A stretch of 64,000 nt of DNA from CAWUFC02 sp963921335. Lineage in GTDB: Bacteria > Pseudomonadota > Gammaproteobacteria > Pseudomonadales > Halieaceae. The DNA is taken from NCBI GenBank assembly GCA_963921335.3, contig CAWUFC020000001.1:930001-994000 (forward strand). Reading direction: 5' to 3'. The position numbers and the translations under genes are program-made. Positions 40,617 to 49,553 of this stretch are shown here, in pieces. The stretch's first letter is position 1, and each line of letters begins with the position of its first letter. A model generated the notes under the pieces. That model saw nothing but the letters and a program-made list of their open reading frames with translations, had not been told where the DNA came from and ran no database searches.

Positions 40617-42557
40617 ATGGGTAAGATTATTGGTATCGATCTGGGCACAACCAACAGTTGTGTGGCGGTACTCGACGGCGACACCACCAAGGTGATTGAG
40701 AATGCCGAGGGTGATCGCACAACCCCTTCCATCATTGGTTACACCGATGACAACGAAGTTCTGGTGGGCCAGTCGGCCAAGCGCCAGGCGGTCACCAACC
40801 CGACCAACACCGTATTTGCGGTGAAGCGTCTGATTGGCCGTAAGTTCAAAGACGATGTCGTGCAAAAAGACATCAGCATGGTCCCCTACACCATTGTCGA
40901 AGCCGACAATGGCGACGCCTGGGTTGAAGCCAAGGGCGAGAAAATGGCGCCCCCGCAGGTGTCTGCGCAGGTGTTGATGAAGATGAAGAAAACCGCCGAG
41001 GAATTCCTGGGCGAAGAAGTGACCGAGGCGGTTGTGACCGTTCCCGCTTACTTCAACGACTCTCAGCGTCAGGCGACCAAAGACGCCGGCAAAATTGCGG
41101 GCCTGGATGTGAAGCGCATCATCAACGAGCCTACCGCGGCTGCGTTGGCCTACGGTATGGACAAGGCCCAGGGTGACAAAACCATCGCAGTTTACGATCT
41201 GGGTGGCGGCACCTTTGATATCTCTGTGATCGAGATCGCAGAAGTCGACGGCGAGCACCAGTTTGAAGTGCTGTCTACCAATGGTGACACTTTCCTCGGT
41301 GGTGAGGACTTTGACCTGCGCCTGATCGAATACCTGGCGGATGAGTTCAAGAAAGAAAGCGGTATCGATCTGCACAACGATCCGCTGGCACTGCAGCGTC
41401 TGAAAGAAGCTGCCGAAAAAGCCAAGATCGAGCTGTCTTCCAGCCAGCAGACCGAAGTGAACCTGCCCTACATCACGGCAGACGCCTCCGGTCCCAAGCA
41501 CCTGGTGGTGAAGCTCAGCCGCGCCAAGCTGGAAAGCCTGGTTGAAGATCTGGTGTCCCGTTCGCTTGAGCCGATGAAAATCGCCCTGCAGGATGCGGAC
41601 CTGAGTCCCAGCGAAATCGATGATGTGATTCTGGTCGGCGGACAAACCCGCATGCCGCTGGTACAGAGCAAAGTGGCAGAATTTTTTGGCAAGGAAGCGC
41701 GCCGGGATGTTAACCCCGACGAAGCGGTTGCCATGGGTGCGGCTCTGCAGGGTGCGGTACTGAGCGGTGACGTGAAAGACGTACTGCTGCTCGACGTGAC
41801 GCCTCTGACCCTGGGTATTGAAACCATGGGTGGAGTGGCCACGCCGCTGATTGAGAAGAACACCACGATTCCGACCAAGAAATCGCAGATCTTCTCTACG
41901 GCTGAAGACAACCAGACGGCTGTGACCATTCACGTGGTACAGGGTGAGCGTAAGCAGGCGGCCTCCAACAAGTCACTGGGTCGTTTTGATCTTGCCGACA
42001 TTCCGCCTTCACCGCGCGGTCTGCCGCAGATTGAAGTGACCTTTGACCTGGACGCCAACGGTATCCTGCATGTGTCTGCGCAGGACAAGGCTACCGGCAA
42101 AGAGCAGTCGATCCGCATTACCGCCTCTTCCGGTCTGAGCGATGACGAGATTGATCAGATGATGGCAGACGCCGAGGCAAACGCCGAGGCAGATGCCCGC
42201 TTTGAGGAGCTGGTGACTGCACGCAACACCTGCGAAGGTTTGATGCACGCCACCAAGAAAACTCTCGAGGACGCTGGTGATCAGGCGACCGAAGAAGAGA
42301 AGGCAGCGATTGAAGCAGCGGTTGCTGAAGCTGAAGAAGCGCTCAAGGGCGACGACAAAGACGCCATTGAAGCCGCTACCCAGAAGCTGACCGAAGCTTC
42401 CAGCAGCCTGGCCCAGAAGCTCTATGCTGAACAGGCCGCTCAGGCTGAAGCAGCACAGGCGGGTGCCGGTGGTGCTGATGCGCAAGCAGAACCCGCTGAA
42501 GACGTTGTCGACGCCGAGTTTGAAGAGGTGAAAGACGACGATAAGAAGGCCTCTTAA
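40617..42557 (+). CDS. dnaK: Molecular chaperone DnaK (Hsp70)
   Basis: 646 aa. ATP-binding signatures IIGIDLGTTNSCVAV, IAVYDLGGGTFDISV and VILVGGQTRMPLVQ; interdomain linker region VLLLDVTPLTLGIE; flexible C-terminus ending in EEVKDDDKK, close to the usual DnaK tail. Refolds proteins with DnaJ and GrpE. AGGAG precedes the ATG. A terminator follows, so dnaJ may need its own promoter. Confidence 0.98.
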   Translation: MGKIIGIDLGTTNSCVAVLDGDTTKVIENAEGDRTTPSIIGYTDDNEVLVGQSAKRQAVTNPTNTVFAVKRLIGRKFKDDVVQKDISMVPYTIVEADNGDAWVEAKGEKMAPPQVSAQVLMKMKKTAEEFLGEEVTEAVVTVPAYFNDSQRQATKDAGKIAGLDVKRIINEPTAAALAYGMDKAQGDKTIAVYDLGGGTFDISVIEIAEVDGEHQFEVLSTNGDTFLGGEDFDLRLIEYLADEFKKESGIDLHNDPLALQRLKEAAEKAKIELSSSQQTEVNLPYITADASGPKHLVVKLSRAKLESLVEDLVSRSLEPMKIALQDADLSPSEIDDVILVGGQTRMPLVQSKVAEFFGKEARRDVNPDEAVAMGAALQGAVLSGDVKDVLLLDVTPLTLGIETMGGVATPLIEKNTTIPTKKSQIFSTAEDNQTAVTIHVVQGERKQAASNKSLGRFDLADIPPSPRGLPQIEVTFDLDANGILHVSAQDKATGKEQSIRITASSGLSDDEIDQMMADAEANAEADARFEELVTARNTCEGLMHATKKTLEDAGDQATEEEKAAIEAAVAEAEEALKGDDKDAIEAATQKLTEASSSLAQKLYAEQAAQAEAAQAGAGGADAQAEPAEDVVDAEFEEVKDDDKKAS

Positions 42558-42571
42558 CAGGCTTTCAATTC

Positions 42572-42605
42572 CGGGCGAGTTCAGTAGACTCGCCCGACAC
42601 TTTTA
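42572..42605 (+). terminator. Terminator-like hairpin after dnaK
   Basis: CGGGCGAGT and ACTCGCCCG form a perfect 9-bp stem with a 7-nt loop, then ACAC and TTTTATT. The T-tract is displaced by four bases, so it may only attenuate dnaJ expression relative to dnaK. Confidence 0.6.
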
Positions 42606-42618
42606 TTCGCGGGACGAC

Positions 42619-42680
42619 GTACATGGATGTGCCGGGCGGCGCACCGCTAATGTCGCGGGAGGCAGGACGCCGAGAGCGAC
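42619..42680. repeat. Dispersed intergenic element, copy 2
   Basis: Same ordered blocks as 1467-1541: GTACATGGATGTGCCGGGC, variable middle, GTCGCGGGAGG, then GCCGAGAGCGAC. It lies between the dnaK terminator and dnaJ. An inverted relationship to the first copy was not seen; both are in the same orientation in the window. Confidence 0.6.
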
Positions 42681-42742
42681 CTGGTTGAATTTAACGCGGA
42701 CTTAATCGTCCGCGTATTTGTATTTGGAAAACGCTGAAAACT

Positions 42743-43873
42743 ATGTCAAAGCGCGACTACTACGAAGTCCTGGGTGTCAGCAAAGGTTCTGACGAGAAGG
42801 AAATCAAAAAGGCTTACCGGCGGGTGGCGATGAAGTACCACCCGGACCGCAATCCCGACGACGCCGATGCCGAAGACAAATTCAAAGAAGCCAGTGAGGC
42901 TTACGAGATTCTGTCCGATAGCGAAAAGCGGGCGGCCTATGACCAGTTCGGTCACGCGGGCGTGGATCCGCAGATGGGTGGCGGTGGCGGATTCTCCGGC
43001 AACTTCAGTGACATCTTTGGTGATGTATTCGGTGACATATTCGGCGGTGGTGGCGGTGGTCGTCAGCGCGGCGGCCCTCAGCGCGGCTCCGACCTGCGCT
43101 ATACCCTGGAGATCAGTCTTGAGGACGCGGTAAAGGGAACTACGGTCAAGATTAAAGTACCCACTCTGCAGACCTGTGAACCCTGCGATGGCAGTGGCGC
43201 CAAGCCGGGTAGCTCGCCGTCCACCTGTGGAACCTGTGGTGGTGCCGGTCAGGTGCGGATGCAGCAGGGCTTTTTCCAGGTGCAGCAAACCTGCCCAGCC
43301 TGTCGCGGTAAAGGGCGCGTGATTTCAGATCCCTGCACCAGTTGTCGAGGTGCAGGCCGGATTGAAGAAACCAAAACCCTGTCTGTGAAAGTGCCTGCGG
43401 GCGTGGACACCGGCGATCGCATTCGTCTCAGTGGTGAAGGTGAGGCTGGTCCCGAGGGTGGCCCCCCTGGCGACCTGTATGTGCAGATGTCGGTGAAAAG
43501 TCACCCCATCTTCGAGCGTGATGGTAAGCATTTGTACTGCGAAGTGCCTATTACCGTGCCTGACGCCGCCCTGGGTGGTGAACTGGAAGTGCCCACTCTG
43601 GATGGTCGGGTAAAATTGAAGATTCCCGCCGGTACGCAAACAGGTAAACTGTTCCGTCTGCGCGGCAAGGGTGTGAAACCGGTGCGTGGCGGCACTGAAG
43701 GCGACTTGATGTGCCGGGTAGAAATTGAAACACCGGTGAATCTGTCCAAGCGCCAGAAAGAATTGATGGAAGAACTTCAGGAGACCATGAACGAGGGTGG
43801 CAATAAACATTCCCCCCGGCAGTCCTCCTGGTTCGAAGGCGTAAAAAGCTTTTTTGACGACATGAAACTATGA
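42743..43873 (+). CDS. dnaJ: Chaperone protein DnaJ
   Basis: 376 aa. J domain with HPD in KYHPDRNPDD (residues about 30-36), Gly-rich linker (MGGGGGFSGN to FGGGGGG), four CxxCxGxG zinc motifs (CEPCDGSG, CGTCGGAG, CPACRGKG, CTSCRGAG), then two beta-barrel client-binding domains. It activates the DnaK ATPase. The stop overlaps the dapB start (ATGA). Confidence 0.98.
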   Translation: MSKRDYYEVLGVSKGSDEKEIKKAYRRVAMKYHPDRNPDDADAEDKFKEASEAYEILSDSEKRAAYDQFGHAGVDPQMGGGGGFSGNFSDIFGDVFGDIFGGGGGGRQRGGPQRGSDLRYTLEISLEDAVKGTTVKIKVPTLQTCEPCDGSGAKPGSSPSTCGTCGGAGQVRMQQGFFQVQQTCPACRGKGRVISDPCTSCRGAGRIEETKTLSVKVPAGVDTGDRIRLSGEGEAGPEGGPPGDLYVQMSVKSHPIFERDGKHLYCEVPITVPDAALGGELEVPTLDGRVKLKIPAGTQTGKLFRLRGKGVKPVRGGTEGDLMCRVEIETPVNLSKRQKELMEELQETMNEGGNKHSPRQSSWFEGVKSFFDDMKL

Positions 43874-44682
43874 CTATTCGAGTAGCGGTAACCGGCGCCG
43901 CCGGCCGCATGGGTCGAACCCTGATTGAAGCGGTAGGCCTGCGTGATGAGCTGACGCTGTCAGCAGCGATAGAACAGCCTGGCAGCAGCCTGGTGGGTGC
44001 TGATGCTGGCGAGTTGGCAGGCCTGGGTAAGCTGGGTGTGGCGATTGCCGATGACATCAACGCCGTTGTTGACGACTTTGATGTGCTGATCGACTTTACG
44101 ATTCCAGTGGCCACTTTGGTCAACGTGGCAGCCTGCGCTGCCGCAGGCAAAGGCATGGTGATTGGTACCACAGGCTTTACGCCTGAGCAGCAAGCTGAAA
44201 TCGATGCGGCTGCCGAGAACATTGCGATTTGTAAGGCGTCTAATTTCTCTACCGGCGTCAATGTGTGTTTCGAGCTTTTGGATATGGCTGCGCGCATTCT
44301 CGGTGAAGATTCAGATATCGAAGTTTACGAAGCGCACCACCGTCACAAGATTGATGCCCCTTCAGGCACTGCGCTGAGCATGGGCCAGGTTGTGGCCGAT
44401 GCATTGGGGCGGGATTTGTCCAAGGTGGCGGTATATGGCCGCGAAGGCCAGACCGGGGCTCGCGATCGCGACACCATTGGTTTTGCCACTGTGCGCGGCG
44501 GCGATGTCGTGGGCGATCATACCGTGACTTTTCATGCTGAGGGTGAAAGAGTTGAGATCACTCACAAAGCCTCCAGCCGTATGAGTTTTGGTCGCGGTGC
44601 AGTGCGCGCGGCGGCCTGGCTGGGTGAAAAGCCCGCAGGTCTGTACGACATGCGCGATGTGTTGGGCCTGAGCGGGAGTTAG
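43870..44682 (+). CDS. dapB: 4-hydroxy-tetrahydrodipicolinate reductase
   Basis: 270 aa. NAD(P)-binding VAVTGAAGRMGRTLIEA (residues 5-21), GTTGFTPEQQAEID, the active-site EAHHRHKIDAPSGTALSMG. It catalyses the second committed step of lysine/diaminopimelate synthesis. The order dnaJ-dapB with a 4-nt overlap is common in pseudomonads. Confidence 0.97.
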   Translation: MTIRVAVTGAAGRMGRTLIEAVGLRDELTLSAAIEQPGSSLVGADAGELAGLGKLGVAIADDINAVVDDFDVLIDFTIPVATLVNVAACAAAGKGMVIGTTGFTPEQQAEIDAAAENIAICKASNFSTGVNVCFELLDMAARILGEDSDIEVYEAHHRHKIDAPSGTALSMGQVVADALGRDLSKVAVYGREGQTGARDRDTIGFATVRGGDVVGDHTVTFHAEGERVEITHKASSRMSFGRGAVRAAAWLGEKPAGLYDMRDVLGLSGS

Positions 44683-44687
44683 CATTA

Positions 44688-45542
44688 ATGAGTGAGTACA
44701 TCGTCAATATCGACGAGACCAACGCCCAGCAATACCTGATTGAAGAGTCCATGCAGCGTCCGGTGGCGGTGGATTTCTGGGCGGACTGGTGTGAACCCTG
44801 TAAAACCCTGATGCCGCTGTTAGAAAAACTGGCGGATGAATACCAGGGGCAGTTTCTGCTGGCCAAGGTCAATGCGGACGAGCAGCAGGGTATTGCCCAG
44901 CAGCTTGGCGTGCGCAGCCTGCCAACCGTGATGGTGATCAAGGAAGGGCAACCTGTGGACGGGTTTGTGGGTGCCCAGCCTGAAAGCCAGATCCGCGAGG
45001 TTCTCGACAAATACCTGCCCAAGCCCTGGGATGCCCTGTTGCAACAGGCGCAGGCATTGATGGCGGAAGGCCAGGCCGCTGAGGCGCTGCCATTGCTGCG
45101 CCAGGCTTATGAGGAATCTTCTCAACAGCACGATATCAGAATGGCGCTGACCCATGTGCTGATTGAACTGAATCGACTGGACGAGGCAGAAAATCTGCTC
45201 GACGCGGTGCGCATGGCCGACCAGGATGCAAGCTGGGAACAGCTCAAAGCTCAGCTACAACTCGCCCGTGACAGCGCCCGCTCACCCGAAGTGGAAGCGC
45301 TGGAGCAGCAAATTGCCGCCGATCCGGACAGCTTTGACCTGCGTCAGCAGCTGGCCGTGCAGTATTCTGCCGCTGGCATGTATCGCGAAGCCATGGAAAC
45401 CCTGATCGCAATTCTGCAGGTTGATAAAGACCACGCCGACGGTGCCACCCGCAAAACCCTGCTGGATATTATTGCCACGCTGGGTAAGGGCGATCCGCTC
45501 GCTGCGGAATACCAGCGCAAACTGTTTGGGCTGATGTACTAG
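44688..45542 (+). CDS. cnoX: Thioredoxin-TPR chaperone (CnoX/YbbN family)
   Basis: 284 aa. Thioredoxin domain with an intact WCEPC motif (Cys35, Cys38), then two or three TPR-like helical repeats in the C-terminal half (residues 115-284). In E. coli, CnoX links hypochlorous-acid protection to DnaK/GroEL transfer, though its motif there is SQHC; this one keeps both Cys, so it should also reduce disulfides. Follows dapB by 5 bp. Next to dnaKJ, fitting a chaperone role. Confidence 0.9.
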   Translation: MSEYIVNIDETNAQQYLIEESMQRPVAVDFWADWCEPCKTLMPLLEKLADEYQGQFLLAKVNADEQQGIAQQLGVRSLPTVMVIKEGQPVDGFVGAQPESQIREVLDKYLPKPWDALLQQAQALMAEGQAAEALPLLRQAYEESSQQHDIRMALTHVLIELNRLDEAENLLDAVRMADQDASWEQLKAQLQLARDSARSPEVEALEQQIAADPDSFDLRQQLAVQYSAAGMYREAMETLIAILQVDKDHADGATRKTLLDIIATLGKGDPLAAEYQRKLFGLMY

Positions 45543-45547
45543 CCCGC

Positions 45548-46555
45548 ATGGCCCTGCAGATTGCCAGCAGCGAATCGAATCCGGACTGGCAGCAACTACT
45601 GGCTGGCGCTTTTCGCAGCGGCCGTGAATTACTGGCGTTTCTCGAACTCGACCCAGCTGGCATTGACGCATTAAGCGAGGCGGCGTCAGACTTTCCCTGC
45701 CTGGTGCCTCTGCCCTATGCGTGCCGCATTGAAGCTGGCAATCCCAATGATCCTTTGCTGTTGCAGGTATTGCCCGTGGCGCTGGAGATGCAGCAGGTTG
45801 CTGGTTACGTGGCAGACCCTCTCGAAGAAATTGCCGCCAGCCCGGCGCCGGGCTTGATTCACAAGTACTTGGGCAGGGTGCTACTGGTTACAGCGACGAC
45901 CTGTGCGGTGAATTGCCGCTACTGTTTTCGTCGGCATTTTCCCTATGAAGAGCACCAGCCCCGCAGTGAGGAACTGAATGCGGCACTGGATTATATTGCC
46001 GCTGATGCGTCCATCACTGAGGTGATTCTCAGTGGCGGCGATCCGCTCATGCTCAGCCAGCGGCGCTTGTCAGGTTTGGTAGCCAGGCTCGATGCTATTC
46101 CCCACCTGCAAAGGCTGCGTATTCACAGCCGCATGCCGGTGGTGCTGCCGCAGCGGGTTGATGATCAGCTCTGTGAGCTGCTGGCTAACAGCAGGTTGCA
46201 GACCGTGCTGGTGCATCACGCCAACCATGCTGCAGAGCTGGATAGCGGCGTGGCCCGGGCGAATAGGCTTCTGCGTGAAGCCGGGGTGCAATTGCTGAAC
46301 CAGTCGGTGCTACTGCGCGGTGTGAATGATGATGTGGCTGTTTTAGCTGCCCTTAGTGAGCGCCTTTTCGAACAGGGCGTGCTTCCTTATTACCTTCATC
46401 AACTGGACCCGGTGCAGGGAGCAGCCCATTTTCAGGTGGAAGACGACAGGGCGCTGACTTTGCATCGCGAATTACAAAACAGCCTGTCGGGCTACCTGGT
46501 GCCGAAGCTGGTGCGTGAGCGCCCGGGTGGACTGGCGAAAGAGGCCCTGTTTTAG
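45548..46555 (+). CDS. epmB: EF-P (R)-beta-lysylation protein EpmB
   Basis: 335 aa radical SAM lysine 2,3-aminomutase homologue. The cluster motif is C119-x3-C123-x2-C126 in TCAVNCRYCFRRHFPY, followed by EVILSGGDPLML. EpmB makes (R)-beta-lysine that EpmA attaches to elongation factor P. It is shorter than true 2,3-aminomutases (about 410 aa), as expected for EpmB. epmA and efp are not in the window. Its stop abuts the convergent GNAT gene. Confidence 0.93.
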   Translation: MALQIASSESNPDWQQLLAGAFRSGRELLAFLELDPAGIDALSEAASDFPCLVPLPYACRIEAGNPNDPLLLQVLPVALEMQQVAGYVADPLEEIAASPAPGLIHKYLGRVLLVTATTCAVNCRYCFRRHFPYEEHQPRSEELNAALDYIAADASITEVILSGGDPLMLSQRRLSGLVARLDAIPHLQRLRIHSRMPVVLPQRVDDQLCELLANSRLQTVLVHHANHAAELDSGVARANRLLREAGVQLLNQSVLLRGVNDDVAVLAALSERLFEQGVLPYYLHQLDPVQGAAHFQVEDDRALTLHRELQNSLSGYLVPKLVRERPGGLAKEALF

Positions 46556-47038
46556 TCAGCTGTTCGCCAGGTCTTGCAGGGCCTGACCAGTCATGCGGTA
46601 GCCAATCCATTCACTCTGCGGTTTTGCGCCCAGAGACTCGTAGAACTCGATCGAGGGCGTGTTCCAGTCCAAAACATTCCATTCAAACCGGCCACAATCT
46701 CTCTCTACTGCAATTTTGGCCAGCGCCACCAGTAAGGCTTTGCCGGCGCCGATGCCCCGGTGTTCCTGCGCCACGTACAGGTCTTCGAGAAACAGCCCGA
46801 GCTTGCCCACCCAGGTAGAAAAGTTAAAAAAGTACACCGAAAAGCCAATGGCCTGGCCCCGATATTCACAGATTAGCGCCTCAACCCGGGCGTTTTCCCC
46901 GAAGAGATGCCGGTGCAAATCCGCCTCGGTGGCGATTACCTCATCCAGCGCCTTTTCGTAGATAGCCAGTTCCCTGACAAAGTGAAGAATAGTAGGCACA
47001 TCGGCCTCTAAAGCCCTGCGAATATGCAGTTCGGACAC
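46556..47038 (-). CDS. GNAT family N-acetyltransferase
   Basis: 160 aa. LHIRRALEADVPTILHFVRELAIYEK start, EDLYVAQEHRGIGAGKALLVALA is the acetyl-CoA motif A, then FEWNVLDWNTPSIEFYESLGA. This is the spermidine/diamine-acetyltransferase-like (SAT/PaiA-like) branch. The likely acceptor is a primary amine; not known. Convergent with epmB with no gap. Confidence 0.85.
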   Translation of the reverse strand: MSELHIRRALEADVPTILHFVRELAIYEKALDEVIATEADLHRHLFGENARVEALICEYRGQAIGFSVYFFNFSTWVGKLGLFLEDLYVAQEHRGIGAGKALLVALAKIAVERDCGRFEWNVLDWNTPSIEFYESLGAKPQSEWIGYRMTGQALQDLANS

Positions 47039-47122
47039 AATATGCTCCTGTCGAGTTTTGTGGGGGGTGACCTACTTGAATGATAGATAAACATACTGTA
47101 AGTTCAAATTCCGTTTTGCCCC

Positions 47123-47176
47123 GATCAAGGGGTCAGATAACTTGAAAATTAATTCAAGTTATCTGACCCCTTGATC
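47123..47176. repeat. Palindromic repeat, type B copy 2
   Basis: Perfect 24-bp arms starting GATCAAGGGGTCAGATAACT, with a 6-nt central loop (47147-47152). Upstream of the catabolic operon, about 30 bp before the first gene, between divergent genes. The arms match the type-B copy at 4090 in the 18-bp core GGTCAGATAACTTGAA, apart from one base in that copy. Confidence 0.93.
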
Positions 47177-47206
47177 TTCTGAATAACAAGCAGGTAGGAG
47201 CTAAGT

Positions 47207-48385
47207 ATGGATACCCGTTTTAGCGACGAAGAAATCGCATTCCAGACCGAGGTTCGGGATTGGTTTGCCGCAAATTACACCCCCGAAGTAGAAGCCGCCC
47301 TGGCTGGCCCGAATTTCCGCCAGGAAATGATCAATTGGCAGAAAACCTTGTACAAGCAAGGCTGGGTTGCCCCCGGCTGGCCCAAGGAATACGGCGGTAC
47401 CGGTTGGAACACCACCGAGAAGTTTATTTTTGAGAATGAGCGTGCCGCTTCTGGTGCACCAAACGTCATTCCCTTTGGGCTCAACATGGTGGGTCCGGTG
47501 ATTTACGCCTTTGGTACCGACGAGCAGAAAGAGAAGTTTCTGCCGCGCATCCTCGAAAGTGAAGACTGGTGGTGCCAGGGTTACTCCGAACCCGGCGCCG
47601 GTTCTGACCTGGCTGCCCTGAAAACCCGCGCTGATCGAGACGGCGACCACTATATTGTAAACGGTGCCAAAATCTGGACCAGCTACGCCCAGTACGCCGA
47701 CTGGATTTTCTGCCTGGTGCGCACCAGTAGCGAAGGCAAGAAACAGCAGGGCATCAGCTTCCTGCTGATTGATATGAAAACCGAAGGCATCAAGGTTAAT
47801 CCCATTATCTCAATCGATAACCGTCACAACCTCAACGAAGTCGAGTTCAACAATGTGCGCGTGCCGGTTGAGAATCGCATCGGTGAGGAAAACAAAGGCT
47901 GGACCTACGCCAAGGCGCTGCTTCAGCACGAGCGCACCGGCATCGCCGACGTTGCTAACACCAAGCGCAACCTCGAGCAGATCAAGCGCCTGGCGGTTAA
48001 CGAGTCCCATGGCGGTCGGCCCCTGATCGAAGATGCCTCCTTTCAGCGTCGTCTGTCAGATGCCGAAACTGAGCTTATGGCACTGGAATACACCGAGCTG
48101 CGCGTACTGGCCACCGTGGCCTCTGGTTCTGCACCGGGCCCAGAAAGTTCGCTCCTTAAAATCAAGGGTACCGAGCTGCAGCAGGCGGTACAGGAACTGC
48201 GCATGGAGGCGGCCGGCTACTACCAGGGTGTGATGCCAGAGGAAGACGGCAGCGACCTGAGTGGCCACGAGTTTGGTAGTGGCGCACGTATCGGCTACAT
48301 GTACGGGCGCGCTTCCACGATTTACGGTGGTTCCAACGAAGTGCAGAAAAATATCATTGCCAAGGCCGTGTTGGGCCTGGAATAA
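47207..48385 (+). CDS. Acyl-CoA dehydrogenase family protein (first of pair)
   Basis: 392 aa. FAD-binding acyl-CoA dehydrogenase: WWCQGYSEPGAGSDLAAL (substrate/flavin block), IVNGAKIWTSYAQYADW, and the C-terminal ASTIYGGSNEVQKNIIA, in which the usual Glu of the YEG-type base is Gly, so the catalytic base must lie elsewhere. Forms a gene pair with the next dehydrogenase; such pairs often assemble as heterotetramers in sterol or terpenoid side-chain degradation. A GGTAGGAGC site precedes the ATG. Confidence 0.88.
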   Translation: MDTRFSDEEIAFQTEVRDWFAANYTPEVEAALAGPNFRQEMINWQKTLYKQGWVAPGWPKEYGGTGWNTTEKFIFENERAASGAPNVIPFGLNMVGPVIYAFGTDEQKEKFLPRILESEDWWCQGYSEPGAGSDLAALKTRADRDGDHYIVNGAKIWTSYAQYADWIFCLVRTSSEGKKQQGISFLLIDMKTEGIKVNPIISIDNRHNLNEVEFNNVRVPVENRIGEENKGWTYAKALLQHERTGIADVANTKRNLEQIKRLAVNESHGGRPLIEDASFQRRLSDAETELMALEYTELRVLATVASGSAPGPESSLLKIKGTELQQAVQELRMEAAGYYQGVMPEEDGSDLSGHEFGSGARIGYMYGRASTIYGGSNEVQKNIIAKAVLGLE

Positions 48386-48403
48386 GACGGGAGATAGAGA
48401 GCG

Positions 48404-49540
48404 ATGAATTTCGATTTATCCGAAGAGCAGGTGATGCTGAAAGACAGCGTCGCCCGTTTTGTTCAGGACAACTACGATCTGGAAAAGCGCCGCGCGCTGG
48501 TTGCTGAAGCCCCGGGCTTTAGCGCCGCCAACTGGCAAACTTTTGCCGAGCTGGGATGGCTGTCAGTGCCTTTTGCAGAGGAAAACGGCGGCTATGGCGG
48601 TTCGGCCGTGGACGTGATGGCGCTGATGGAAGAAATAGGCAAGGGCCTGGTGGTTGAACCCTACCTGGCCACCGTGCTGCTGTTTGGTGGTCTGGTTGAA
48701 GCCCTCGGCAACGCTGAGCAGAAAGAGCAGATTTTGACCGCGGTGATTGGTGGCGAAGTGCAGGGCGCTTTTGCCTTCCTGGAGCGCCAGTCTCGCTTTG
48801 ATTTGAATGAAGTGACCACCACCGCCAGTGGTTCCGGTGCTGATTACCAGCTGAGCGGTGAAAAAACGGTTGTATTCAACGGCCTTGCTGCCGATCAGTT
48901 GGTTGTTTCAGCCCGGACCAGCGGTGGCAACAGTGACACGGATGGCATCAGCCTGTTCCTGGTAGATGCCAATGCCTCTGGTGTTTCTCGCAGTGGTTAC
49001 CAGCTGATGGATGGCTCGCATGTGGCCAACATCAGCTTCGACAATGCACCCGCCACCCTGCTGGGCGAGGCCGGCACAGCTTATGAGCCCATGATGAAGG
49101 TAGTCGATGCGGCAACCCTGGCGCTGTGTGGAGAAGCGGTGGGCATTATGCAGTACCTGCACGATTCCACCGTGGAATACACCCGCACCCGAGAGCAGTT
49201 TGGCGTGGCGATTGGATCCTTCCAGGCATTGCAGCACCGCATGGTTGAAACCATGATGTCCTGCGAGCAGGCACGTTCCATGTTGGTGCGGGCGGTATGT
49301 TCATCCTTTGAGCAGAGTGATGAAGAGCAAAAAGACCTGCACGCCCTGAAAGTTATTATCGCTCGCCATGGCAAGCTGGTCGGCGATGAAGCCATTCAGA
49401 TTCACGGAGGTATGGGCATGACTGATGAGCTGGATATCGGTCACTACGCAAAGCGCCTGATGATGATCAACATGATCTTTGGCAATGGCGATTACCACCA
49501 GGAAAAATTCAATCAACTGGCTTACCAACAAGCCAGCTAA
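48404..49540 (+). CDS. Acyl-CoA dehydrogenase family protein (second of pair)
   Basis: 378 aa, N-terminal LSEEQVMLKDSVARFV, shorter substrate block, C-terminal IQIHGGMGMTDELDIGHYAKRL. It lacks the Glu-containing YEG motif, as is usual for the partner subunit of heteromeric enzymes. It follows the first dehydrogenase by 18 bp. Together they should desaturate one acyl-CoA. Confidence 0.87.
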   Translation: MNFDLSEEQVMLKDSVARFVQDNYDLEKRRALVAEAPGFSAANWQTFAELGWLSVPFAEENGGYGGSAVDVMALMEEIGKGLVVEPYLATVLLFGGLVEALGNAEQKEQILTAVIGGEVQGAFAFLERQSRFDLNEVTTTASGSGADYQLSGEKTVVFNGLAADQLVVSARTSGGNSDTDGISLFLVDANASGVSRSGYQLMDGSHVANISFDNAPATLLGEAGTAYEPMMKVVDAATLALCGEAVGIMQYLHDSTVEYTRTREQFGVAIGSFQALQHRMVETMMSCEQARSMLVRAVCSSFEQSDEEQKDLHALKVIIARHGKLVGDEAIQIHGGMGMTDELDIGHYAKRLMMINMIFGNGDYHQEKFNQLAYQQAS

Positions 49541-49553
49541 AAGGGGGTAAGAT

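Noticed and set aside
40557..41933. Long open frame (458 aa) on the minus strand opposite dnaK
   Set aside because: It is an antisense shadow of the conserved dnaK coding sequence with no ribosome site and no recognisable domain.
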